A stretch of 64,000 bases of DNA from Phalacrocorax aristotelis (taxonomy: Eukaryota; Chordata; Aves; Suliformes; Phalacrocoracidae): assembly GCF_949628215.1 (NCBI RefSeq), contig NC_134282.1, positions 8,802,223 through 8,866,222 of the forward strand, in the 5' to 3' direction. Position 1 is the first letter of the stretch; the number at the start of each line of letters is the position of its first letter. This document shows positions 43,960 through 55,900 of the stretch, in pieces. Made by a program: the position numbers and the translations under genes. The notes beneath the pieces were generated by a model, which saw nothing but the letters and a program-made list of their open reading frames with translations, did no database searches and was not told where the DNA came from.

Positions 43960-46900
43960 GTGGGTGCGGGCACCGGCGCCTTCCCGGGCCGGGCCGGGCC
44001 GGGCGCCGCCATTGTGGCGCGGCGGGAAGGGCGTGTGAGGCGGCTGGGCGGGGGGGGGGGTGGGGTGGCGGCAGCGCCAGCTGGTGCCTGACACAAAATG
44101 GCGGCGGCGGCGGCTGGGCCCTGTAACTGACTCCCGGCTTCTTCCTCCTCCCTCCTTCTGCGGTCATAGGTGGCGATGGCGACGGGGCAGGTGCTGTTTC
44201 ATCGGTTCTTCTATTCGAAGTCCTTCGTCAAGCACAGCTTCGAGGTGAGCGAGGCAAGGCCTGGCGGGGAAGCGGGGGGAGGGGGGGGGAAGAGGAGGAC
44301 TGCACTGAGCGCTGTTCTGGGACACCAGTGAATGTGGCCAGCCACATGCTACAGAGGTGGCTCTCTTCGAGCCTTTAGGCCGCGGGGTACTTTTTTTTTT
44401 TTTTTTTTTTTAGTTGGTGTAGTATTAGTCTTACCGCGATTAAAAAACATTTTCTTATGGAAACGGGGCTTCCTTTCAGATTGTTGCTATGGCCTGCATC
44501 AATCTTGCATCCAAAATCGAAGAGGCGCCTCGTCGTATAAGGGACGTGATCAATGTGTTCCATCATTTGCGGCAGTTAAGAGCAAAAAGGTAAGATTAGC
44601 TTCGTTATGAACACAAGCATCTGTTGTCACTAATGTACACTGCAGTTTTCAATCCACAGTATTTTTCCAGGCTAAGTTCAACGACCTAAAATTGAGGAGA
44701 GAGTGTTCATTGGCTGCTATGTAGGCAGTACAGTCCAATGCTGACTTCTTCTACCGTTACTTTTGATTACTTGGTAGACCGGTTTTTGTTACATAGCTAC
44801 AAGTCACGAGTATTGGTTCTAGCTTTAGGTTCGTGGTTGTAGTTTTAGGTCTGTTGCTAATTGATTTTTGATGTTTTGTAGTTCTTGAAAGGTAGTCTCA
44901 GGTATGAGTAGATAATTAGTGGATTTCTGTATATTTTCCAGACTTTTAACTGTTCAGTAGTGTTAATGCCTTCCTCTTGTTGGTATGTAGCTGTCCAAAT
45001 GTGGTTATGGTGCCAATGAAATCAGTTAACTAAAGGTGAAAGCTGAATTTTTCCCAGTAATGATAGTATTACTTTTTAGAAAAAAATAATTGTAGAAAGC
45101 ACCTGGAAAGTAGTATGGTTTGGCCTACAGCGTTTGCAGCTTTAATGATACCACTTCAACAGGGAATGTGTAATTGAGTCTTGGAAGCTGAAGGCATCTT
45201 TAATTGCAAAAAGTGAGACTTGTGTTTTTCATAGTAGAGTGTGCTTGTGAAGGTGGAGTGTAAGCTTACCCGATCTGTGTGCAGATCTGGATAACTGTCT
45301 GCTCTCAGTTGTGAGTGCCTAATAACTGCTTTATGGTGTGTAAAGCGATGTATGTTTTCATTTGTAAAGCAAATTGACTTGATTTGAAGGAACAAGGAAT
45401 GGTTGAAGAGGAGTTTTCTAAGTTGTTATTAAATGCAAAATTTCTCTAAATCTGTCACGCAGCAGTATTGTAGTCTGTGAGATTGGAGACGTCAGCTGTG
45501 ATGAAGTAGCTTTACTTTTAGTGGCCGATTGCTTAAAGTGTAAGGTAATCTACAGTGAAAAAAGGATTTTGCTTTCAGCTAGATTCTTAAATTCACACTT
45601 TCGTTTCTCTGCTCTGTATCACCAGATTACAGCAGGCATTTAAACCTTAGTGTTGTGTAACCTTTTTTGAGAACTAGAGTAGAAATCCCTTAGGGGGAAC
45701 CAGCTATTTCTTGGTGTATTTATCCTGGTTATGCTTCTGTTGCATCTAAAACTCCTGCTTTTACTGCCTTGTGTTCATGCTTTCCTAGTTAGTTTTAGAT
45801 AAAAAGAGTTCGGTGTTATATTTTAGAATGTAGCTTTGTTTGTTTTGGGTTTTCTGCGTTTTTCTTAAAGTTATCCCCGATGCCTGGAGAGAGTTTTGTG
45901 AAGTTATGCCAAATGTGAATTTGGTGGTATTGTTTCTTATTACAGTTATGATAAGGGAGCCTGGTTATTGGAATTGCTGAAGCTGGTTCAGTGATTCTTA
46001 ACGTTTTGGCCTTGGTCCAGACAGTGAAGGTTAATTAATCACATGCAATGCTCTTCTTTGCAATGAGAATATAAATTAGCTGTTTCTTTGTGCTGTGCGA
46101 AGGATCAGAGAAACTGAACTTAACCTGTGAACTTAAATCTTTCCAGCTAGCCTGTTCCAAATCAGAATGTCACTTGTGCATGTTACATGGTGTCTAAAAT
46201 GCATCATGTCAAGAGAAGTTGTGCACTTCTACCCATTATTTTCTGGAGAAATGGGTACTGTTGCTCTGAGATTCTGAGTGAATCTGCATGAAATTAATCT
46301 TTAAAATGCTGAAGTCTGACATTCAGGCTTGCCTTTTTTCTTTTTTTTCTTTTTTTAACAAGCAGGATGTAAACATTTTTCTGTACTTTTTACAAGATTA
46401 CAATTACATAATCTGTACATGTTATTAACTTCAACTCTTTTTTCCCTTGCAACCGACTATACAGCGACCAGCTACATTTACCAAAGCCTGGGTGATGTGG
46501 AGTGGTACATAAAGATGAAGCTGTCGTCATGGCAACAGTGAGTGAAGTATCGAAAATCCCCAAGGAGAAGCCAGTGCTCTGAGAATAGGTCACTGGAATC
46601 GGGGGACTAACAGGTTGGCCGCTGGTGAACCATTTGGAAGAACTCCTGTATCTTGTTATAAGCTTTTTTCTTTGCTGTCCAGGTTTTTAGAATACTAGCT
46701 TAATCTTTTCTTTTTTTATCTGAAGCTAACACTTAGGCCATAGTTAGTTTCTCACACACAACCCAGAACTGAAACAAGCAGTTAGGCTGCTGTACTTTCT
46801 TTTCACCTCTAGTCTAGTATTTCTGTTTACTGTAGCTCTTAACCTGCACATGAAGTTTGAGTAGTTTGAGTAGGCTTTCTGTCTTTCTGAAACAGTTTTG

Positions 46901-49900
46901 GGTTCTTAGTTCCACTTTCTGGCTCTGTATAATTGCAGTTTGAATTCATAGTAAACCATGCCTTCACAAGGATACGGAATTCTAAATTTGTAAAGCTATT
47001 TATATAAATTGCTATGTAAGCGGTCCCTTATATGTACCTGTTTGCAGAACTGGGAATTGCATTGGAATTGTGTTTTTGTAAGACCTGTAGTCAACTGAGT
47101 TACTGCTAGGTGATATTTCTAATACTGAGAAGTAAGAAAAAGCTGGAAAAGTGTTTTGGGCAAGCGTATTTTCTTTTGGATCTCTCATGAGCCTATGTCA
47201 CGTAGTACTGCATGTAAAAATGTTTGTGTGCATGGAGAAAAGCTCGTATTATGAAAATACTGCTTTTGAAAAATATTGTCTGCCAAAACATCTGTGTTCT
47301 GAGTGAAGTGCAACTATTGTTTAACATGTAGAATGTAGTCTGAAGTTTATTTTATTTATTTTTAAATGTGCCTGAAAGCTGCAGAAAGTCCCTGTGAGAC
47401 TGGAACCAAATGTGACTCCTGTCATTATGTAATCTCACAAATGTTGGTTTGAGATGCTCGGTCAGCTGTTCTTTACCTCTGTTGCAGCAAACAGGTTCAT
47501 GCAATTGCACTGGAAGTGGCCTGTGTTAATAATACACACTACTTAGTGTTCTTCAAACCGTTCTATAAATCTGTGGTGCTTGTATTTACAACGTTGGAGA
47601 CGAATATAGAACTCGCTTTCTTCTCTTAATTGACTGGCATAAGAGAGATCTGGTCTTTGAAATGAGATGCTGATGTTATGCTGTACTTGTCAGAAGTACT
47701 TTCTGCCTTACGAACAAAACTACATGCAGGGTACTTTTCCTCCAAGGTACTGGACATTCCAAAGACATCAAATTTTAATATTACATCAAATGAAGCTGTA
47801 GCTGTGTTGAGAACTTGGGCTTCATTTGTCAGAGGGATTTAAAAAAAAAAAGAGGATATGTGTAATTTATTTATGGTTACAAATACATTGCAGTGTGTGC
47901 TAATCTTTTGGATTGTTACGCAGTTTCTAAATCCCGGCAAAGTTTTGCGACTAAGTGTTGGATTGACTTACCGGAATGGGCACTGTGCGCTCTCTGTTCT
48001 TAAGCCTAAAGTCTTGCCTGGAGCTCTAGTGCTGATTTGTGAGAGCAGATTCAAAGTACGAACTTGTAATGCTGCTTGGCTATATAGGGCTGGAAGCTTA
48101 TGTTTTATATATAGGCTTATAAATTATCTTTCTCTGGTTTGTTACTTGGACGTAAAATGATTACTTCTTGGACTGAGAACTAAGCGCTGCAAATGCAGTA
48201 GCAAAGTTTCTCTTTTTTTTCTTAGTAGGAAAGTTAAGAAGTTTTCCAAGGGAAATCTCTGTGAAGTTTCCAACTTCTAAATAATTACGTTTACCAACAC
48301 TTCGGAGTTTATGGCAAAAGTAATAAATGGGTAAATCTTATTACTGGCAAAAGTCAGGCTCCCCGCTGTATAAGGTGCAGTAAAGTCTGCAGATTTTTCG
48401 CCTAAGTGGATAAAAGGCTGCATTTATTTTTCTATTTCTGGAAATACTGTCTGGATAAACTGATGTTTTTCATGGCTTCCTTAGACCTGTAGATCTCTAG
48501 AGCTTGCGTGTCATAAGTGACAAGAGTAACGTGGGACAACAGAGTAAAGAACACTTTCGAGTTTCTTAATTCTTGGCTTCTTATTGCTTTGCTGTTGGAA
48601 CATGTACAACCAAAATATGAACTGTTTGTGCTGATCCTGTGGCCCTGTAGAAGGACAGTGAAATGTAAAATACAGTAAGGCCCACAGTCTTTCCTGTTGC
48701 ACTTCTAGCTACCTTATTGTATTTTCATAATACTGACTTTCTTACGTAGCTTTCGGAGAATGCAAAGACATGTGGAAGATAGTAATTCTATGGCAGGTTG
48801 TTGGATGATCCCATGCAGTCATGCTGTCCCGCTGTTGATTTTTTTTTTTTTTAATTAGACTGGAAGTCGTAGCTGCCCTAATGGTTTCATCTAAGATTTG
48901 TCACCTCTGAGACACGTATTACTAACAAGATAAGCTAAGCCTGGACATCTAAACTCTGAATGATGCCTTGTAGATCCTGTTAATGCCAGTGATGTCTAGA
49001 TAAAATTGTGTAAAGCAATATTGGAAGAAATGTTGTTATAAACCCCACTGTAGTTAGTTGAAATCAATGGGCAGTGAATCAGTTTCACTGATTTGAAGAA
49101 CTTCAGCCTGGGTCATCCAGTTTCCCACTCCAGAGCATTGTGTTCAGGCAGCCTTTGTAGTGTTTGTGTGTTCACATAAAATTGTAGCCTCTCTACTTAA
49201 GTAGTTAACTTCAAGAAGCTTCAAAAGCTTTTCTTTTCTAGTTAATGTTTGGGGTGGGAAAAATACAACCCAAACGTATTCTGACTGGGTTATAGTTAGG
49301 GTAGCTGAAATCACAGACTTTGTAAACCTGCCCTGAAGAGTGAGAGTAAGCTTTAACTAGAGGAGTTAGTTTTACCTAACATGGAAAACCTGTGGGTTTT
49401 TTTTAGGAGGCAGAAGTAGTAAGGCTCATACTTGAATTGTAGGTTCTTCCTGGCACCGAGAAGCTGCAGTAGTTGATTTCAAAAGTCCTGGGAGCTGCTT
49501 CTCAGCCCTGGGAAGAGCACGGGAGCTCATGCTTCAAGTGCATGATTATAAAACACAGTGCTTTTATTAGTGAAGTGGATGGATGGCTGTTGTATCCTTT
49601 GACCAATGGTAATACGCATCCTTCCAGGTGACTGCAGAAGTCTTAGCATAAAACGTGGATTACTGAAGTTGGGAAGCCCTTCAGTTAGTCTTGTAATGTA
49701 ATGACCCTTTTCTTCCTGGGGTAGGAACGTAAGGGGTTTGAGTGTTTTTGGTCTGGGTTTTTTTTTTTTGTTGGTTTGTGGGTTTTTTGGTTGGTTGGTT
49801 GTTTTTTGGTGTGTGGTGTGTTTTTTTAACTCTGTGACCTATCAGGGAAGTGGGATCCATGTGTGGAACTTGTACAGAATCAAAGACAAGTTAGAAGTGA

Positions 49901-52900
49901 AATACTTTGATAAAACCAAAGCTGTATTTTGAATCCACTTTGCATTACTTTTTCTTTTGAAGGAAATGTAAAATAAATTTGTCACCAGTGCCTGGGCTGT
50001 ACTAGGTTTATTATGTAAACAGACTGTGGTTTATTAGAGTGTAACTAGTTGCAAACCCATTCTTCTGTGTTGGAAAGCATGTGGAATATATGAGGCATAC
50101 TACAAACAGGGAAAAAGCTGGTCTATCTTTAGGAGGAAGTGGATTAAAATAAACGATGTGGAATACTGAAAGGTCAAGTCTAAGCACAGACAAAGGAAAG
50201 AATACAAAATGAAGTATAATGCTTGTGCATAAAGCTTACAGCAAGTTATTTGAGTTAAAAATACTTCAGAGAGTTCAGGTGTTGGATTTGAAAGGAATTA
50301 GAACTTGATAGCGCTGGAGTTAGGAATCTTTGTGAAATGAGCTCTTGTTTTGCAAATAGCAGAGTTGACATATCCACTGATTAGTGGGTGCAGTGTTCAG
50401 AATTGCAGGCAGATCTGTCACAATTTCAGAGGTTAAATTCTTTGGTTTAGTAGGCTTTTTGTGTATCACAGTAGCAGGGCTGTCTTGTTCTCTGAAGATC
50501 TGAATAATCTTGTCTTCCAGTGGATTGGAAACTGCAATTTATAAAGCACAAGCTTGCTAATTCAATATCAGTAAAAAAACCTGTTCTAGCTGACTTCTGC
50601 TTTGAAGTCCTACCTAGCAAGGGTAGTTATATCACACTCCTTCCCCCACCTCTGTCATGAAGTGTTGTAAAGGTTCTTTAAGATCTTCACTGTAAAGCTG
50701 ACTTTTCATTCCAGCAGCTGGGCCAGTGTAGTTTGCATACACAGTAGCTAAGGATAACTTTTTTATCTTGGCCATCTAATCTGTAGCTAGTCAAAAGCAG
50801 AAACTAAACTAGTCTATCTAAACTTGGACAGCACAAGATTAATGCTTAAACTTGCTTGCAGGAGTTGAAAACCGGTTTCTGTTGCCATTAGTTGGTTGGA
50901 AGGGAAAACAGAGATGCCGCTCTTTTTGGATATGCAAAACAGTTTTGATTTTATTTCTTGCAAACTATAGGACTCCAAGCCCCCTGATACTTGATCAGAA
51001 CTACATAAGCACCAAAAATCAAGTAATCAAAGCAGAAAGGAGGGTACTGAAGGAGTTGGGATTTTGTGTTCATGTCAAGCATCCACATAAGGTGAGTTAT
51101 AAGAAATAATATAATTGTAAATATTATTCCACCTCGATGGCATCGTTGTGAGCTGTGCGACAAGAAATGCAGGTGTAAAAATGACCCAGTTTCTTCTCTT
51201 TGTTCCTTAGTAGTTATCATGAATGCTTTTGCCAGAGTGCTTGGGCAAATAGTCATGCTGACTTCGGTAGAAGTTGCTTCCTTGTGAAATGTTAAGGGTG
51301 GCTGGTTTTGAAAATCACAGAAAAGTAGTAAAATAAAGCATTGTCTGAATGTGATTGGATGACGTGAGCTTACAGTGTGTGCTTAGAAAAGGAGGAGAGA
51401 CCATTGTTTCGGAATACTGTTTGGCTATACGTAGATACTTCCTTACTGTTGCTTAATGTGTTAAAACTGAGTGGTGTTTTTTTTTCCCCCCTTATTCCTC
51501 AGATCATTGTTATGTATTTGCAAGTCTTAGAATGTGAACGTAATCAAACCCTGGTACAGACAGCCTGGTAAGTTGTTATTTTCCATTATTTTCCTGAGCC
51601 AGGAAAATAGTAGCAGAAATAACAAGCCTGACGATCCATATGCAAAGCAATGAGATGTAAGTTATTATACAAATATATACTTTTAAAACATTTTAGTGCT
51701 TGTTTCTGCTTACTATTTTCACGGCTTGATTCCACTATCGTAATGGAGAACTCAATTTAACTTTGTTCTTTTTTCTACTCTTTAATTAAAGGGTAGTCCA
51801 TGATGGTAAGTCATAGAGCTCTGCCCTCTGCACCTCAGCCCATGACCTGGGGATGGCCTGTTTGGCTGCCCTTCTCTCCAGCCAACCCAGTGCAAGCTCT
51901 CATCCGAGATTCACTGAAGTGGTCCATATCCATCGGGCAGCATCTTCTAGTTCTGTCTGGGTGTCGAAAGGATTTGTATATTTGCTTTTAGAAGTAAATG
52001 TTAAAAATGTTTCTAAATGTATTTGTTGCCTAGCTACTGTATACTGTAGTGTATTTAAAGGACACATGGGGTAGACTTTCTGCCAGCATTTTAGTTGATT
52101 TATCATTTGGCTAAACTTCAGGGTTTTTCTTTTTTAAAAAAGAAAATTACAGTGCATGCAGCATGTTCACTTAGAAGCCATATTGGGCATGGTTTTCTGT
52201 AGAGTCAATACTTACTGACTGCTGTTTATTTCTTTCCTGTAGCTCAGTAACTTAGAAATCGATGGAGGTCTCTGCTGTTTAAATGTATCTCTTGGCATGT
52301 ATTGCTTGGCAGTGCCACCATGGTGGAAGAACGGTAGCTTAGTGAAGTGGGAGGCCCATTACTAACTTGCAGGTCTTTTTCCAACACTCAGTGAGCAAAA
52401 TGGATGCCTCTCTCTGGATGAAGTTCATGTGACTCAAGGCACACATAGGATTTAAATGCAATGTTTTATGAACTTTATAGGTTGCATCTAGCCTCTGGAA
52501 AATGGTAGGTTAAATCTATACCATGCTTTCATGCTTGCATTTGCGTTTTAAGCATATTGATTTTTAAATACAAGAATGTTGGTGTTTAAAGCAAACAGCT
52601 GGATGACTAAAAAGTACTTGTTAGATTGTTAACTCAGTGGACACTTCATGGTATAACTTAACATATACCTACCTAGGAAGTAGCCATTACATACTTTTAC
52701 TTGCATTGGGGTTTCAAAGCAGTGGCAATGGTGCAAACTTTGTTACAAAAGTAACAAATGTAAACATCGAATACAATAATTTGAAAGAAAGCAAGTGTTT
52801 AATATAATGACAGAAAAAATAATAAAGTCAATTGAGTCTCCAGTATTGTTATCCTCTAAATAGATAGGTGTAAACCTGAGATCCAGCCATTCATAAATAT

Positions 52901-55900
52901 TGTTGTTTCGGTTTTTTTCAGGAATTACATGAATGACAGCCTTCGAACGAATGTGTTTGTTCGCTTTCAGCCAGAGACTATAGCATGTGCTTGTATTTAT
53001 CTTGCTGCTAGAGCTCTGCAGGTGAGTATTCAACTGTCTTTAGTTCGCATTGCCTTTTATTGCTAGTAATTTGGTTTCAAGAAAATTAAAATACTTAAAA
53101 CAAAAGCCTGGTCTGTAAGCTCTATTTAAGCTTTCCATTGTGTTAATTTCAGATTCCGCTACCTACCCGTCCTCACTGGTTCTTGCTCTTTGGCACCACG
53201 GAAGAGGAGATTCAGGAGATATGCTTAACAACTCTTAAGCTCTACACCAGAAAGAAGGTAGCTGTGAGATGTTTGGTTTTCCTGTTCGATTAAGCTTGAG
53301 CTGTCTAACGGTTGTCTTAAGTGTGTTTGGAAACACCTGTGTTCATATCTACTAAGTGGAAAGGCTTTGCTGTGTGGCTTCTCTGAGCGGAGTGTGAGAG
53401 CAAATTATGGGCATTAGTCATGTTACTGGACTAAAAGATTAAATTACTGGATTAAAAGATAATTGACTCATTTTTCAGAAATGGGATGAAAATGTGAATT
53501 GCATTAGTTCAGCTTCTTACCACAACGTTACTTTAACAGCCCAATTATGAATTCCTGGATAAAGAAGTAGAAAAGAGGAAAATGGCACTACAGGAAGCTA
53601 AACTGAAGGCAAAAGGTTTAAATCCAGATGGAACTCCAGCACTCTCAACACTGGGTGGCTTTTCTCCTGCATCCAAACCATGTAAGTTTGTTTTCTGAAA
53701 GAAATACTATTTGATGAGTCTTCTAAATCCATGCCCCAAAGTGTTAAAAAAACCAGAGGTTTGCTTCTTGAGCTGTTAGACAATTTAGACTTTCTCACAG
53801 AACTAAGAAGCAAGACAAATCTTTCTTTAAAACACAAAATTTAAAACCAGTTTAAATACCTTGAAATAGCAGATTAGAGGGAAGCGGGATGCTTTACTCT
53901 GTACCTCCATAGACAGGAGAGTGATATATTAATAATATGCACCCTTGAGATAATTCTGTTTTGAAAATGTTTAGACACGGGCGTTTGCTGTATGTTATTG
54001 TGAGACTCTGGATTTACTCTGTTGGGGAGGGTTGTCACAATAGCTTTCATGGTTCCTTTTGCAGCAGGTATCTTAAAATTGCTTTCTCTGCTTTTCTTTA
54101 ATGCACTTGCCAACTGTCCAAGTGCAGTGAAGGATGACAGCTTGTGGTCAGGAAATGGAGAAGGGAAGGTCGCAGTGCTGTCTTGGCATTAGAGTGAATA
54201 AATTGCTGTAATGAGTATCTTGAACCAGCCAATAAATCTATCTGAACTCTAATGAAACAAAGAACAGGCAGTTTTGTCTTGGTGCTTTTACCTGTTAATG
54301 CTGCTATTGATCTGTAAACTGCCAACAGATCGTGAGCGTTGGTCTGGTGATGGTGGGTAAAGCAGAAGGCACAGGCCCGGGTTTGTTACATGGCCTCTTC
54401 AGGAACATATGAACCTCTTTGGAGAAAGCAGTATTTGTAGCAGTTACTACTTAAGAACAACACACCTGAGTTTCCAGAGGTCTTTGAGCTGGCAAGTGTA
54501 AATTTCTCACTAAGCAATTAAAGGTTTTTTCTTATTTCTGTGAAGTGGGAGCCTAGGTTAGAAGCGTTTGAGTGAAAGCAGGACCTCTGGTGGGGTTTTG
54601 GAAGACTTTTTGGAAGCTGACAAACTGAGGGAAAGCTTTTGCCTTTCTCTGTATGTTAAACCTCTGAATCCTATCGGGTTAGGAAGCTGCGCTATAAGTC
54701 ATAATGCAGTAACTCTGCCTTACCGTCAGCAGGCCAGATACTGTGCCAGAACGCCGCGTTTGTAGCCCTCCCAAGAAAAGGCGAATCTATCTCTGGGCTG
54801 TATCAGCTGCCTGTAGAGACAGATGGACTTCTAAATGGAGGTTTTTTGTTATTCAGTGTATTTGTACCACAAATAAAAAACCAAAGTCTGCAACTTTGCT
54901 GTTCAGTCCTAATTCTTTCTATAGTATTGGAAATTAACTGTCAAGGTATCTTAACAATTGAAGTTCTGTATTTGTGGGCCATAAGGGCAGCTTTTATTTT
55001 GTACCACTTGGGCCCTGGTGGGTGAAATCTCAGATGAGCCTGGCTTAGTGCTCTTCTCCCCCCTGCAGGCAGTTGGCTTGAAACTATGATGGCGTCTCCC
55101 CACGGGCATCTCACTCGAGTGTCCTCTTCTAGGAGTGCACTATAAATGGAAAGATGGAATGAAATAATAGCTATTGAATTCATATTCACGTTCTGTGCAA
55201 TGCTGGTAAAGGTGTATAAAGGATACAGTATGTTTATTACACAATCTATGAATAAAATATCTAATTTTGATTTAATTCTTAGCTTCCCCGAGAGAAGTAA
55301 AAACTGAAGAGAAGAGTCCAGTATCTCTGAATACCAAAACCATTAAAAAAGAGCCAGAAGAGAGGCCGCAAGCCTCAAAGAGCCCTTACAATGGGTAGGT
55401 AAAAATATCTTCCTGGTGGAGAGAAGACTTCTGCAAAAATGGTAAACTGTTTTTCAACAGAAGTGCAGTGAACTACTTTTGAGCTGCTTCATGGAAGTAA
55501 CGAATACCTCAGAAGGTTTAACTCTTATTTTTTTCCTTTTTCCCCAAGCATGAGAAAAGAAAGCAAGAGAAGTAGAAGCAGCAGAAGCGCTACTCGGTCT
55601 AGGTCAAGAACAAAGTCACGCTCTCGATCCCACACGCCAAGGCGGCAGTGAGTAGTGGATTTTTGGTTGGTTGGTGGGGGCTTACAGGGAAGGGGCGGGG
55701 TTTTTCAGGGCAGGGTTTTTTTGTCGTAACTACTTCTCTGGGATAGTTCAGCAGGGTTTTTCATTTCTAAGAACAAGGTCACTCCAAGAAGCTCATAGAT
55801 GCTTAGCACAGGCTTCTAACTGCTGGCCAGCGGAAGTTTGAGGCTTGGGTCTGGCTTCAGGCTTTTGGTTCTTGATGTGAAGCAGTTCTGTTGGTAACTG

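Noticed and set aside
49755-49830. T/G-rich block in CCNL1 intron 3 as a possible regulatory element
   Set aside because: It reads as simple GTTT/GGTT low-complexity sequence; nothing beyond composition supports a function.
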